From Capitulum mitella (taxonomy: Eukaryota; Arthropoda; Thecostraca; Pollicipedomorpha; Pollicipedidae), in NCBI GenBank assembly GCA_030062745.1, contig CP099841.1, positions 11,536,970 through 11,600,969 of the forward strand: 64,000 nucleotides of DNA. The letters run 5' to 3'. The notes beneath the pieces are model-generated. The model was not told the origin of the DNA. It saw only the letters and a program-made list of their open reading frames with translations, and made no database searches. The translations under genes and the position numbers were made by a program. Of the stretch, positions 23,801 through 32,877 are shown one piece after another; the stretch's first letter is position 1; every line of letters starts with the position of its first letter.

Positions 23801-26336
23801 GTTTGTGAATTCTGTTTGTGTTAATACTTAGGAGATTGATGAGGTATACAGGTGGTACTGCCAGTAGTTTGGTCCTAAGCCCAGAGGTATTGTGAGTTCA
23901 TGGGGTGAACAAAGTTGTGTGATTCCATTTTGTTGTGTAATAACCAGGACGGTAACTTTAATGCTCTATGTGCTCTGACAAGCGCCGTTGTACTGTTAAC
24001 TTGGACAAACACCGGGATGAATAGTGATTGTGCCTGAGGAACAACGATGTGTTGTGATGCGTTTTTGTACCGTGTTTTCAGCCCAGATGTACACTCATTG
24101 CGTTAGGGTGCGTGCGATCACAATGACATGGTTGTACTGATGAATGTTATAGCTCTTTGATCAACAAAGGACTTAGGGGTCATGGGACGTATGTTGCAGA
24201 TCGGCTAAGGAGCACAATGCATTAACCATGGCGATACTGCAGTAACTGTACGCGAATGGGAAGATGTTAACATGAAATCAACCACCAGGATTTAAATCCA
24301 TATTTACCAATTGCCAGTTAGCTATCTCCAGTAGTAGGAGTCAAATACTCTCTTGCAGTTTGCCCTTGGAGAGGAATTCCGTTTGTAGATCATATAATTT
24401 TTTCACTACATCTGACAAGAGCAGAAGCAAAAATTTATTTCCCACCATAAATAACATGCATAGGCGTCATAGCAGCCATAGCTGGATTTCAAGCACCACA
24501 GACAGGCTGCGTATGCCATTATGAACAGAAAACACCGAATATGTGCAATTAAAAACAATCAGCTGACTACCGATAACTTGTGACATCATCCATACAGGTG
24601 TAACAGTGAAATAGGGTCTACATTGGCTTGTAATACCGTGACATTTATCCCCAGGAGCTTTTTGTCTGGCATTGAATTTTTCCAGTAAGCACTGGTTTGT
24701 TACCGTAAGAAATGGATTGATAACACCAACTTAGCAAAAGCTGTTTTTTTGCTGGCATTTTGCCAACCCTGATGTTACCCAGCCTGCAGTAGGCTTCGCT
24801 CACTGTTGCGGATGGCCTGATCGTGCATTAATCATTCATTCTTTCATTGTCGTCATTCTTGTTGGCGTTGCGGGTTGCGGATGGCTGGTACGTGTAACTT
24901 TCCCGCGTAATTTCCATTGCAACAGTTTTTTAGCAAACATTCATCAGATGCTGATTTCCAGTGACGGCACGTCGTATATTATCTCAGTATCAAATATGAC
25001 GCATCTGCTTTACTAAATGTTGTTTCCAGCGCCGACCAGCCGCCAGTCCACGCCGGACAGCATGGCAACCACGCTCAACACGGCCTCCGACACCAGCTCA
25101 GGTCAGCTGGCGCGTGTGGCGGGCTGGGCGGCGTCCCTACGGTCACGTTTGGTATCATCACATGGCCGCCGGTGGTGGACCTCTGATGGCCTGAGTCTGG
25201 TCGCCAGCGGTGGACGGACGGCGACTTGTGTCCGGTGCCCAGAAATGGACTGCTGGCCATAGTGCGGTCCCCAGTGGCTGGTGTCGGATGAGGTGTGTCC
25301 GGTCTCCATTGATGCACATCAGATGACCTGTCTATGGTCCCCCAGTTGTGGACGTCTGACGGCTTGTGTGTGATCTCGTGTTGTGGGCGTTTGATGACCT
25401 GTGTCAGATCCCTGCAGTGGACGTTCGGTGATCTGTGTCCGGACCCCCAGTGGTGGATGGTGGGGCGCCGATGAGTCCTGTGCCGCACGAGCATCGGGCC
25501 GAGCTGTTGCTGAGCTCGCTGACGGAAGCAGAGCGGGAGGCTGTGCTCAAGGTGCCTGCCACCAAGGATGTCGAAAAGCTGCGGTTGTTCTCCAGGTGAC
25601 GGCTGCTGAATAACCATTATGACTATCAATGTCGATAAAGGCGATGACTTGATTGCATTTCTGGCTGAACACTTTCGGGTACCACTCCTTGAAGAACGCA
25701 GAAAGAGTGAAGTGTAGAAACCTTGCTCTCTTGGGGTGAGCTTTTGTTTCAGTACGGGCTGTTACGAGATATTTTGACCTTTGTCATTTGCTTCGTCTGC
25801 AAAATTGGTAATCCTATTACGAGCACATTTGCGGTGGAGACTGCTGACATTGATGGGTGGTACGTATCACGCCTTCCATAAGCGGTGTCTGTTAAAGACG
25901 ATGTGTTACGAGAATACTTAATTACATGAAATACAACATAACTTTGTCGACATGAATCGCGCAAAACCGCAAACGTCATCTGGTCCTGCTATTGTCTGGT
26001 GGTAGCAAGAAAGTCACGTTTGCCATACCCTGGGTCCGGCACAGGCTCCTTCGCTACTTCAACGGGAGGTACCATCTGGAGGAGATCATGTACCGGGAGA
26101 ACCTGCGACGGTCGCAGCTCCATCAGCTGCTGGAGGAGTTCCGGGACGTGCTGAGCACCTGCCAGCGAGACGACGAGATGTCCTTCCACCACGGCCCCTC
26201 CACCACGGCGGATGGCGTCCCGCCGTCCTCTCCATCACGGCTGATGGCGTCCTACCGTCCCTCAGTCACGGCTGATGTCGTCCTGTCGTCCCTCGCCACG
26301 GCTGATGGCGTCCCGCTGTCCCTTCATCACGGCTGA
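14815..26336 (+). CDS. NPRL3: GATOR1 complex subunit NPRL3, 13 coding exons
   Basis: NPRL3 with NPRL2 and DEPDC5 forms GATOR1, the GTPase activator of RagA/B that turns off TORC1 at the lysosome when amino acids are low. Exons: 14815-14926, 16087-16196, 17717-17893, 18557-18677, 19875-19986, 20976-21084, 21568-21768, 22224-22321, 22682-22811, 23270-23372, 25030-25101, 25451-25595, 26045-26336. All junctions have GT/AG ends and phases agree, giving 593 residues against 569 in human. Family landmarks in order: [113 protein letters not shown], then the C-terminal winged-helix segment [17 protein letters not shown]. After DDE at about 26178 the usual short tail is replaced by about 50 residues, mostly minisatellite-encoded. 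Confidence 0.94.
19275..19862. repeat. NPRL3: 24-bp minisatellite with TGACGTCA cores, NPRL3 intron 4
   Basis: Units of the form TGACGTCACTGCATGTTCCC plus CATG repeat every 24 bp (for example 19395 and 19419), degrading toward the right. I count seven perfect TGACGTCA palindromes among roughly twenty units. Because 24 is a multiple of three, both strands show open frames with an eight-residue period; these are not genes. The array runs to within about 15 bp of the exon-5 acceptor. Confidence 0.85.
20529..20843. repeat. NPRL3: (CT)n followed by (CTGT)n, NPRL3 intron 5
   Basis: A pure CT run at about 20529-20600 is followed by interrupted TCTTC/TTCTG and long CTGT runs to 20843. The open frames here (Ser/Leu and Cys/Leu/Ser/Val repeats; Asp/Arg/Gln/Thr on the other strand) are low-complexity artefacts. 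The polypyrimidine tract lies just before the exon-6 acceptors. Confidence 0.95.
20855..20975 (+). repeat. NPRL3: Partial duplicate of NPRL3 exon 6 with own acceptor
   Basis: The sequence from gtcaggcg through the acceptor and the start of exon 6 occurs twice, 88 bp apart. The first copy has acceptor CCCTTAG and then GCTGGTGCAGACGGGCACCG from 20888; the second, complete one has CCCTCAG with the exon from 20976. The first copy stops resembling the exon after about 36 bases and has no clear donor, so it is a decoy rather than an alternative exon. Confidence 0.8.
25170..25450. repeat. NPRL3: 33-37-bp minisatellite ending at exon-12 acceptor
   Basis: Units resemble CCCCCAGTGGTGGACGTCTG followed by atgacctgtgtccggt. 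Acceptor-like AG positions fall at 25207, 25242, 25274, 25345, 25417 and the true site 25450. The first coding bases of exon 12 (tggtggatggtg) match the unit, so the real 3' splice site is the last unit of the array. Confidence 0.75.
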
Positions 26337-26510
26337 TGGCGTCCTGCCGTCCCTCACCACGGCTGATGGCGTCCTGTAGTCCCTCCATCATGGTTGATGG
26401 CGTCCTGCCGTCCCTCAGTCACGGCTGATGGCGTCCTGCCGTCCTCCCACCACGGCTGATGGCCTCCTGCCGTCCCCCACCACGGCTGATGGCGTCCTGC
26501 CGATCCTTCG
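26204..26510. repeat. NPRL3: 30-31-bp minisatellite overlapping NPRL3 C-terminus
   Basis: The motif cacggctgatggcgtcctgc recurs at 26204, 26236, 26267, 26297, 26328, 26358, 26389 (as catgg), 26420, 26451 and 26481. The first four or five units are read as NPRL3 codons until TGA at 26334-26336, inside the motif gctgatg. The unit length is not a multiple of three, so successive units are read in different frames. Confidence 0.9.
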
Positions 26511-27055
26511 TGCCATCACTTTCTACTTCCGTAGGTATCTTTCGAATTCAGCCGAGCGTTTCCCTCCATCGTGGCTGGCGAGTTTTTCTGCGGGTCGCAC
26601 GCGAGGGCTCGGCATAGGAGCTGGTCTGGTCTAGATATCCGTCATCAGGTTCTTCAGACGGGGCTGGTCCGGTCTACGTCTCAGGGGTCGCGAGAGACTT
26701 AGACGTCGGCTGATGGGGAGTCGTCGGCGATTCAGCCGTAACACTGAATGGAGGGACGGCTGGGCGACTGGCCGACCAGGGCTTTACCCGACGCGCCCGA
26801 CCGATGGCGTCAGCGGGTTGAGGACTCGGTCCAAGGCATCGGGACAAGTAGGGACGAATATTGTGATTTGTGATGTGTTTTATAGCTACATGTGCGCTTT
26901 TTCTGCGTCCGTTTGTGTATTGGGAACTTTGCTGTGGCTTTTGATGACGCGAGGGTGACATTATTCAAGAAGCAGGGCATGATTTGTACTGATTTTCTGT
27001 CCAGACTCATTGTATGGACGTTGAACGCAGTGCAATAAACCTATGTAACGCGAAG
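26337..27055 (+). other. NPRL3: NPRL3 3' untranslated region with poly(A) signal
   Basis: The rest of the minisatellite is followed by about 500 bp without a gene. AATAAA at 27034-27039, with a TGTG/GTAACG stretch after it, is the best poly(A) signal for NPRL3. Confidence 0.6.
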
Positions 27056-28105
27056 AAGTACGCCATGGCGTTTTACTTCACTGCTTTTCCGTAATTTTTT
27101 TTTGTGCTGTTCCCAGTTGGACAGCCGGTCTTGAATGCGAAAAGGGGTGAATTCAAGAAATGAAGGGGTTATTCTGAATTCACACCACGGACTGTTCCAT
27201 GATCATCTGGCCGGTGTATTGATCTTTGTTGGGCAATGTTCCCGTGGACGAGTTCATTCGCAGTCACCACATTTTTGACCATGATCTGGACGACATTGTT
27301 TCCTGGCGATTTGGAATGCACTAGGTGCGGAACTTGCTCCAGCAAGGGGGGAGGCACCGGCTATTTTTCGAGCGTTCCTTTCCTTGCAGCGTCGTAGGGT
27401 TAATGTTAAATTTCGCCCAGTTAACCCTATTCCCGGAGAGCTAGACGGTATGGCCGATTCCCGGCAGGTGGACGGATTCGCCCCCCCCCTGAGATCTCGA
27501 GAACTACACATCCGATTTTATCGCAACAAACGGCAATCGATTTACCATGATGTGAACTACATTTTTAAAAAGGAAACTCAAAATTTTGAAAGGAGGTGGA
27601 TACCGGGGGCCAAAAATATCGAAATGGGGAGTGCTTTTGGGCTTCGTATAACTCTGATTGTTTATGGACCGATTTCAACGAAATTAACATGAATCGAGAG
27701 ATTATGGATAAGACTTTTTCCATTGATACACACATTTCAAATTTTGAGAAAATTCATAGGCGTTCACAGGGTTTTAAAAATAGGAGGATTAGTCCTCCAA
27801 AAACTGAATGAAGAAAAAAGGTAGACACTTTTTTGGCTTCTGCTAGTCATATCATACTAAGCAAATACAAATCGTATTACAGTGTTTGCATAATGTCAGC
27901 ACAGGCAGTGCCAGGGATACAAAAAAAGGGGAACAGTCATGGTCATATGCTCTTCAGGTCAACTTGTGACCTGTGACCTTAAATGACCTTCAGTGACCTT
28001 GGACTTACTTGAAATGATTCGTGTGCATTAAATATTGTCTGTAAACGTTTTCAATCATTTGAATTCACTCTATTTCGAAAATTCCATTTTATGTTTATTG
28101 TGGTA

Positions 28106-29418
28106 GGGGAAGGTGGGGTAAGACGGCCCACTGGGGTAAGACGAACCACCAGCCTTCCCGGCTGAACCGCTGCTGCCATCTGCTACACTGTACACTAACT
28201 ACCTTTGTTTTCCTTCGCGCCAGTCGCCATCTTGGGCTAATGGTTCCAGGACGCACGGATATTGAGTTATTGAGTAAAATGGTCTTTTTCGTCGCGCTGA
28301 CCTAAGGTAAGAGGTCTAAGAATGATTAAATTTAGACGCGTTTTTTGCATCATTAATCTTTCTTTGTATTTTGCTGTGAAGAGCAATGATAGAAGCACAA
28401 GTTAGGGCAGGCAAGTTTTCGCAATGTTGGGCTATTTAGTATCTACGTCATGATGTTTCCAAAATTTAGGTTTGGGGTAAGACGGACCACTAGTCGTCCG
28501 TCTTACCCCGTGGTGGTCCATTTTACCCCACAGATACAAAACCTCGCTAAAACACTGTGACTTGTTTAAAGTACCTATGTATCTACAAATTTCAATAAGC
28601 TAATTTTTTAATATTTTTGCAGATGCCGCGCAAGTACGAGCGTAAAACCGATCGTGGAAGTTGGGACGAGGAGAAAATGGCGTTAGCCATTGAAGCTGTG
28701 AAATCAAAATCGATGGGTTTTTTGAAAGCTGCCAGAGCATTCAGCGTCCCCAAGACAACCCTGAAGGGAAGGGTGAAAAATCAAAACAAATGTGCCAAGG
28801 GGACTGATAAGCTGTTAGGCTCCAGGATGACTGTGTTTAGCCCAGCTCAGGAGAAGGAGCTGGTAAACCACATCCTTATGATGGAGAGCAAGTTTTTCGG
28901 ACTAACAACCAAAGACGTGCGATACCTGGCCTTTCATATGGCGGAAAAGAATAACATAACTCACAACTTCAACAAGGAGAGCGGTCTCGCCGGAAAAGAC
29001 TGGTTGGCCGGATTCCAGCGCAGGCATCCGGAGGTGGCGCTTCGTGTGCCATTATTATATTTATATTTATATACGTTATATATTTATATTTATATACGTT
29101 ATTTTATCGCTCTGTTTCCTTTGGTTTACAAGAGTATAGAAGTTATACAAACATAAATGGATAGCAGGCACTGCTGGGGTAAGACGGACCACTTATGGTC
29201 CATCTTACCCCGCGTTTTTTCTTGTCGCTGATTTTGACTCGTCCCCCTTTAAGAGCAAGCACCACCTAAATTTCTTGAATTTCAAATCCAGCGTCTGCAC
29301 GTATCAAAAGAGGGAAGAATCAACATTCAGAAGACTATGAACAATGTGAAGTTGGATAGCATGGTAGCGAGAAATGTGACTTCAAACCTTAGCTGGTCCG
29401 TCTTACCCCACCTTCCCC
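28106..29418 (+). mobile_element. pogo-like DNA transposon nested in copy A
   Basis: Terminal inverted repeats start GGGGAAGGTGGGGTAAGACG at both ends, and the target is TA (28104-28105 and 29419-29420). Related ggggtaagacggaccac blocks occur subterminally and internally (about 28473-28530 and 29173-29212). The empty site is visible in the sister element at about 40907 (ttgtggtatatggc), confirming the boundaries. The element is 1313 bp, too short for a full transposase, and contains one short reading frame. Confidence 0.88.
28623..29156 (+). pseudogene. Truncated pogo-like transposase (DNA-binding part only)
   Basis: The ATG at 28623 follows tttttgcag, so an upstream exon is possible. Residues about 10-50 (WDEEKMALAIEAVKSKSMGF and KAARAFSVPKTTLKGRV) form a psq-type helix-turn-helix. 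Residues about 65-140 (FSPAQEKELVNHILMMESKF, then GKDWLAGFQRRHP) match the CENP-B/Tc5 helix-turn-helix. After HPEVALRVP the frame runs into an AT-rich repeat (LYLYLYTLYIYIY) and stops, so the DDE catalytic domain expected next in pogo/Tigger transposases is missing. The product could bind the element's ends but could not cut. Confidence 0.8.
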
Positions 29419-29949
29419 TATAGGGCACGCGCACTGGCATTTCAGGTCATAGCTCCGTGACCCGACCTGATATCAAGCTGAAACCTGATACACAAGTAGA
29501 GGGCGCCCTTCTACGTCATATGAATTCCAGGTTTGGCATTTAAAAAAATACCGCCGATGTTATTACTATAAAACCAAATCTTAACTTTTGACCTTGACCT
29601 GACCCTGTTAAGCGATGTCAGATAAACAAAATTGTATTTGCACGTTGCCCAACTGTTAAGCTATATACCCATATAAAGTTTCAAGTTCTATCTTAAAAAC
29701 GCTATTTTTGGCAGACATTTCCCTTTTATCCTGTACAGGGCCAAAATTGGCCTGAGGTGCCTCCCAAAAACGTCGCCTGGCTCCGCCCCTGAGCAAAACG
29801 GAATTTCGAAATTTTGTCACAGTACGTAGAAAGGATAGCTAGGAAAAGTCGCCAAAATCCGTGAAACTGCGTTAAAAACCCTGGAATTGGCAAGCAAAAA
29901 CCCCGAGGGGGTGGGGCGGATTCAGCCCCCCTGCCGGAAAAAGGGTTAA

Positions 29950-31226
29950 GGGGGAGGGGGCACAGTGCCCCTCTGCCCCCTCCCCCTTGTTCTGCCGCCT
30001 ATGTTGGAATATTCCTGTTTGGTCCCTTCAGTCCCGGCAATAAATATCGATGTCTCAAACCGCTTAGTTACAAGCGCATTCAGCATTTTGCTGAGAGCCC
30101 AGGCATAAACTTCACCATGTGATCCATTACTTTCTTTTGATACAGTGAGCCATTTTCTGTCGCCAGAGTGGGCGGACGTTTTCCTTGGTTGCCCTCACGC
30201 ATGAATAATATTTTCTATGATGGGCTCTTACGAACTGTGGAAACTTCCCGAAAGACCGTTGCGTGAGGTCGACGTAAAATCATGGCACACTGAATCAGGT
30301 CCGCAGCCAGGATTTTCTCAAGGGGGGACGGAACTCAGTGTGAACTGAAATCATACGAAAACCGCCGCTGGGAAGACGATGTGCAATGGTCTTCACAAAA
30401 AATGCGGGCCTAAGGGGGCCTCCTCCCCCTTGGCTGCACCGGTTCGCTGAAAGGACGGCATTGTTTGAAAAAAAGACTGGCAGAAGTGTAGGTTTCCAAG
30501 GCCAAAAGTGGCTCCAAAGATATCATGCAGCTAAACATCTTGAATTTTTGTGGGATTACACATTCGGAATCCATTGCTGCTGACGTCGACGCATCGTTGT
30601 TAGATGTTGTTTTCGCATTTTCTAATGAGATAAAAGTAAAAGAACGAATGCTATCAGTCCTAATGTCTAGCTTGCCATTCCCTCCGGATTTTTCTTCATT
30701 GTTTATATTACATTTTTATTTATATTATATTTTCTCCTTCACGAGGTTCTGATCCCATCGTCCCCACGTCCTGGACGCACGTTTAAATCTAAACCCTGAA
30801 AGCTTTACTCAGGGGTGTCAATTTCTGTGAATGATTGGGTGGGCCGAGCCTTAGGCCAGATCGACAACGTTACTTCCCCCAAATGTGGGTTTCTCAGCTT
30901 TAGATGCCTCAGAAATGTTTTTCGAGTTGATATCCAACACAAAATCTAGTTTTAGGCATGCTATGGTATTGTAAACTCATCACTTCGCGATTGACGCCGC
31001 TCCGTCCGTTGGAGCAAGTCAGGCTACATTACGCCCTCTTATGATGAAATAAAAGGTAAATTGCACCAAATTTATATCATTCGATTTCTTACATCCCAAG
31101 CAGTCAGAATATCTATGTTGTTTTGTGATGCATATTTTCTATCGCATTCCCAAAGACAAAAAGTAACGTGTTTCCCTCTTTAGAGTATGGCCTAAGTTTA
31201 TACCCTGGATAGTCCCGGCAAGGGGC
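29950..31226. other. No gene seen; repeat-derived DNA
   Basis: There are short open frames only. A fragment at about 30826-30900 shares the gggtgtcaattt start and the gtgggtttctcag block with the repeat at 13148-13490. A purine/C-rich stretch directly follows the piggyBac-like copy A. Confidence 0.4.
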
Positions 31227-31357
31227 ATTAAGCCTATTTAATCCATGCATAGTCCTTAAGAACAACCAATTTGGAGTCGATATACATATGCATATATATA
31301 TATACTCTAAATTGGTTGTTCTTTAGGACTATGCATGGATTAGATAGGCATATGCTT

Positions 31358-31402
<45 letters not shown>

Positions 31403-31419
31403 ATATATATATATACATA

Positions 31420-31489
<70 letters not shown>

Positions 31490-31490
31490 C
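31227..31490. repeat. AT-rich hairpin element plus (AT)n run
   Basis: The arm aagcctatttaatccatgca..caatttggagt (31227-31278) is mirrored by actctaaattgg..ggattagataggcatatgctt (about 31303-31358) across a short tatatatata loop. It is followed by about 130 bp of (AT)n to 31490. This has the form of a foldback element; its class is unknown. Confidence 0.8.
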
Positions 31491-31994
31491 GCCGCGTCGG
31501 CGCGCGAAAATGGCTGACATGGTTCGCGGTATAACGTCATAGCTCGTTACCATGTAAACGTAGAAGAAAAACTTTTTACCAGAAGATGCGGAAAAGATGC
31601 CCCGGGAGTTACACCAAGTTTCAGATGGATCAAACGTACCGTTCGAAAGTTATCCTTGGGAAGCCTCGGGGATGCATCACCAACAACCCCCCCCACACGG
31701 GCGATGGTTAATGTATTTGCACAAGAGTATTTGAGACAGATAAAAACATCTGGAAAACAGAAAGATGATGCACCACGAAACGGGTTTCTGAACATATACT
31801 GGTTGATGTTACATTGCTTTGAGCTTGAGTCCCACCCTTGCCAATCATTGCTCTACCCTTTCAAAGTAAGAAGTAGTTCCCCAGACACACATGGAAATCG
31901 TCAGTTACGTCGACAGTCTAATATAACAAAGCACGTTGCTCCTGAAACTGTTTTGTACGCACACATCAGAACGTCTCGATCGCACACTGGAAGG

Positions 31995-32109
31995 CCAGAT
32001 ACCCAGCAATGTCCGGCCGGATCACAAAAATATCCGGCCGGATACCGGATACCGGATAATCTCAAATATTTGGCCAGACCGGATATCCGGTGCATGTCTG
32101 CATTAATAA

Positions 32110-32148
<39 letters not shown>

Positions 32149-32150
32149 TT
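31995..32150. repeat. ATCCGG palindromic cluster and (AT)n(GT)n
   Basis: Copies of tatccggccggata, ggataccggat and ccggatatccgg are packed into about 75 bp (32010-32090), all self-complementary. (AT)n at 32111-32144 passing into GT repeats follows. The cluster looks like the subterminal region of a DNA transposon, but no second end was identified. Confidence 0.5.
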
Positions 32151-32269
32151 GTGTGCGTGTGTGTGTACACTACTAATGAATATGCATACATAATTACTAA
32201 TGAACTTATAATACTAATGCATCCCTTCATTACTAATGAAGTCGGCCATACGCTACCTCCAGCGACCGA

Positions 32270-32660
32270 GGAAAGATAACTGGACCACGGTCCGTAGGTC
32301 AAGGGTTCGTATGGAAAAGGCTCGTAGCCTAAAGTTCGTAAACATAGGGTTCGTATTGGAAAAAGTTCGAATCAGACAAGATTCGTATCATGTAAGGTGG
32401 GTTCCGGGTTTTAGCCGAAGGCGCGGAAAAGGATACTAGAGACCTCAGGCTGATAAAGGGCGCGGTCAGACTTGGTTCGGTCCAACAAAGAGGTTTAGGT
32501 TAGGTTAAGCTATGCTATGCTAGGTTACCAACATAGGGCCGTTCCTTTTCGGATACCAACCATTTCCAGTACGAACCTTAGGCTTACGAACCTTTGATTC
32601 CTTACGAACATGTTCTCTTACGAACCATTTTCATATGACCCTGACGTAATACGGACCCGG
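32270..32660. repeat. Imperfect inverted repeat built on TTCGTA/TACGAA
   Basis: The left half repeats gttcgta (agggttcgtatgg, aaagttcgtaaac, agggttcgtattgg, agattcgtatc) and the right half repeats the reverse (agtacgaacc, cttacgaacc, ccttacgaac, cttacgaacc). The outer parts ggaccacggtccgtaggtca and ..gaccctgacgtaatacggac mirror each other loosely. It is a foldback-like structure with no coding content. Confidence 0.6.
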
Positions 32661-32698
32661 CGTAGCACGCGGTCTCTGTTGAGATATAACCTAACAAA

Positions 32699-32735
32699 GT
32701 GGTTAGGTCGCGCTTCGCGCGACCTAACCGCTTTC
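32699..32735. repeat. Perfect short hairpin, GC-rich
   Basis: GGTTAGGTCGCGC and GCGCGACCTAACC are separated by three bases (ttc). The 13-bp perfect stem is strong at RNA or cruciform level. It sits between the TTCGTA repeat and the 6-kb inverted element, with no gene beside it. Confidence 0.8.
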
Positions 32736-32877
32736 TTGGAGAAGCCTCAGTCCGATCACACCATTTTATCGGCCTGCGGCCTCTAGCATCCTATACCGCT
32801 CATTGGGGGCGGCGCTGCGCCTATCGCGCAACATCATGCCCCGCGATACTCCCGCAGTCTATACCATGAAACCGAAT

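Larger units (their letters stand above)
27425..29945 (+). mobile_element. piggyBac-like non-autonomous element, copy A (interrupted)
   Basis: It is flanked by TTAA at 27421-27424 and 29946-29949. The left end reads CCCTATTCCCGG; the right end is a decayed inverse ending in ..AAAAAGGG. A TTAA target and CCCT-starting ends are the hallmark of the piggyBac superfamily. Without the nested insertion at 28106-29418 the element is about 1.2 kb, matching copies B and C. It has no transposase frame. It contains tgacctgtgacctt (27967) and TGACCTTGA (29589), motifs shared with the other copies. Confidence 0.8.
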
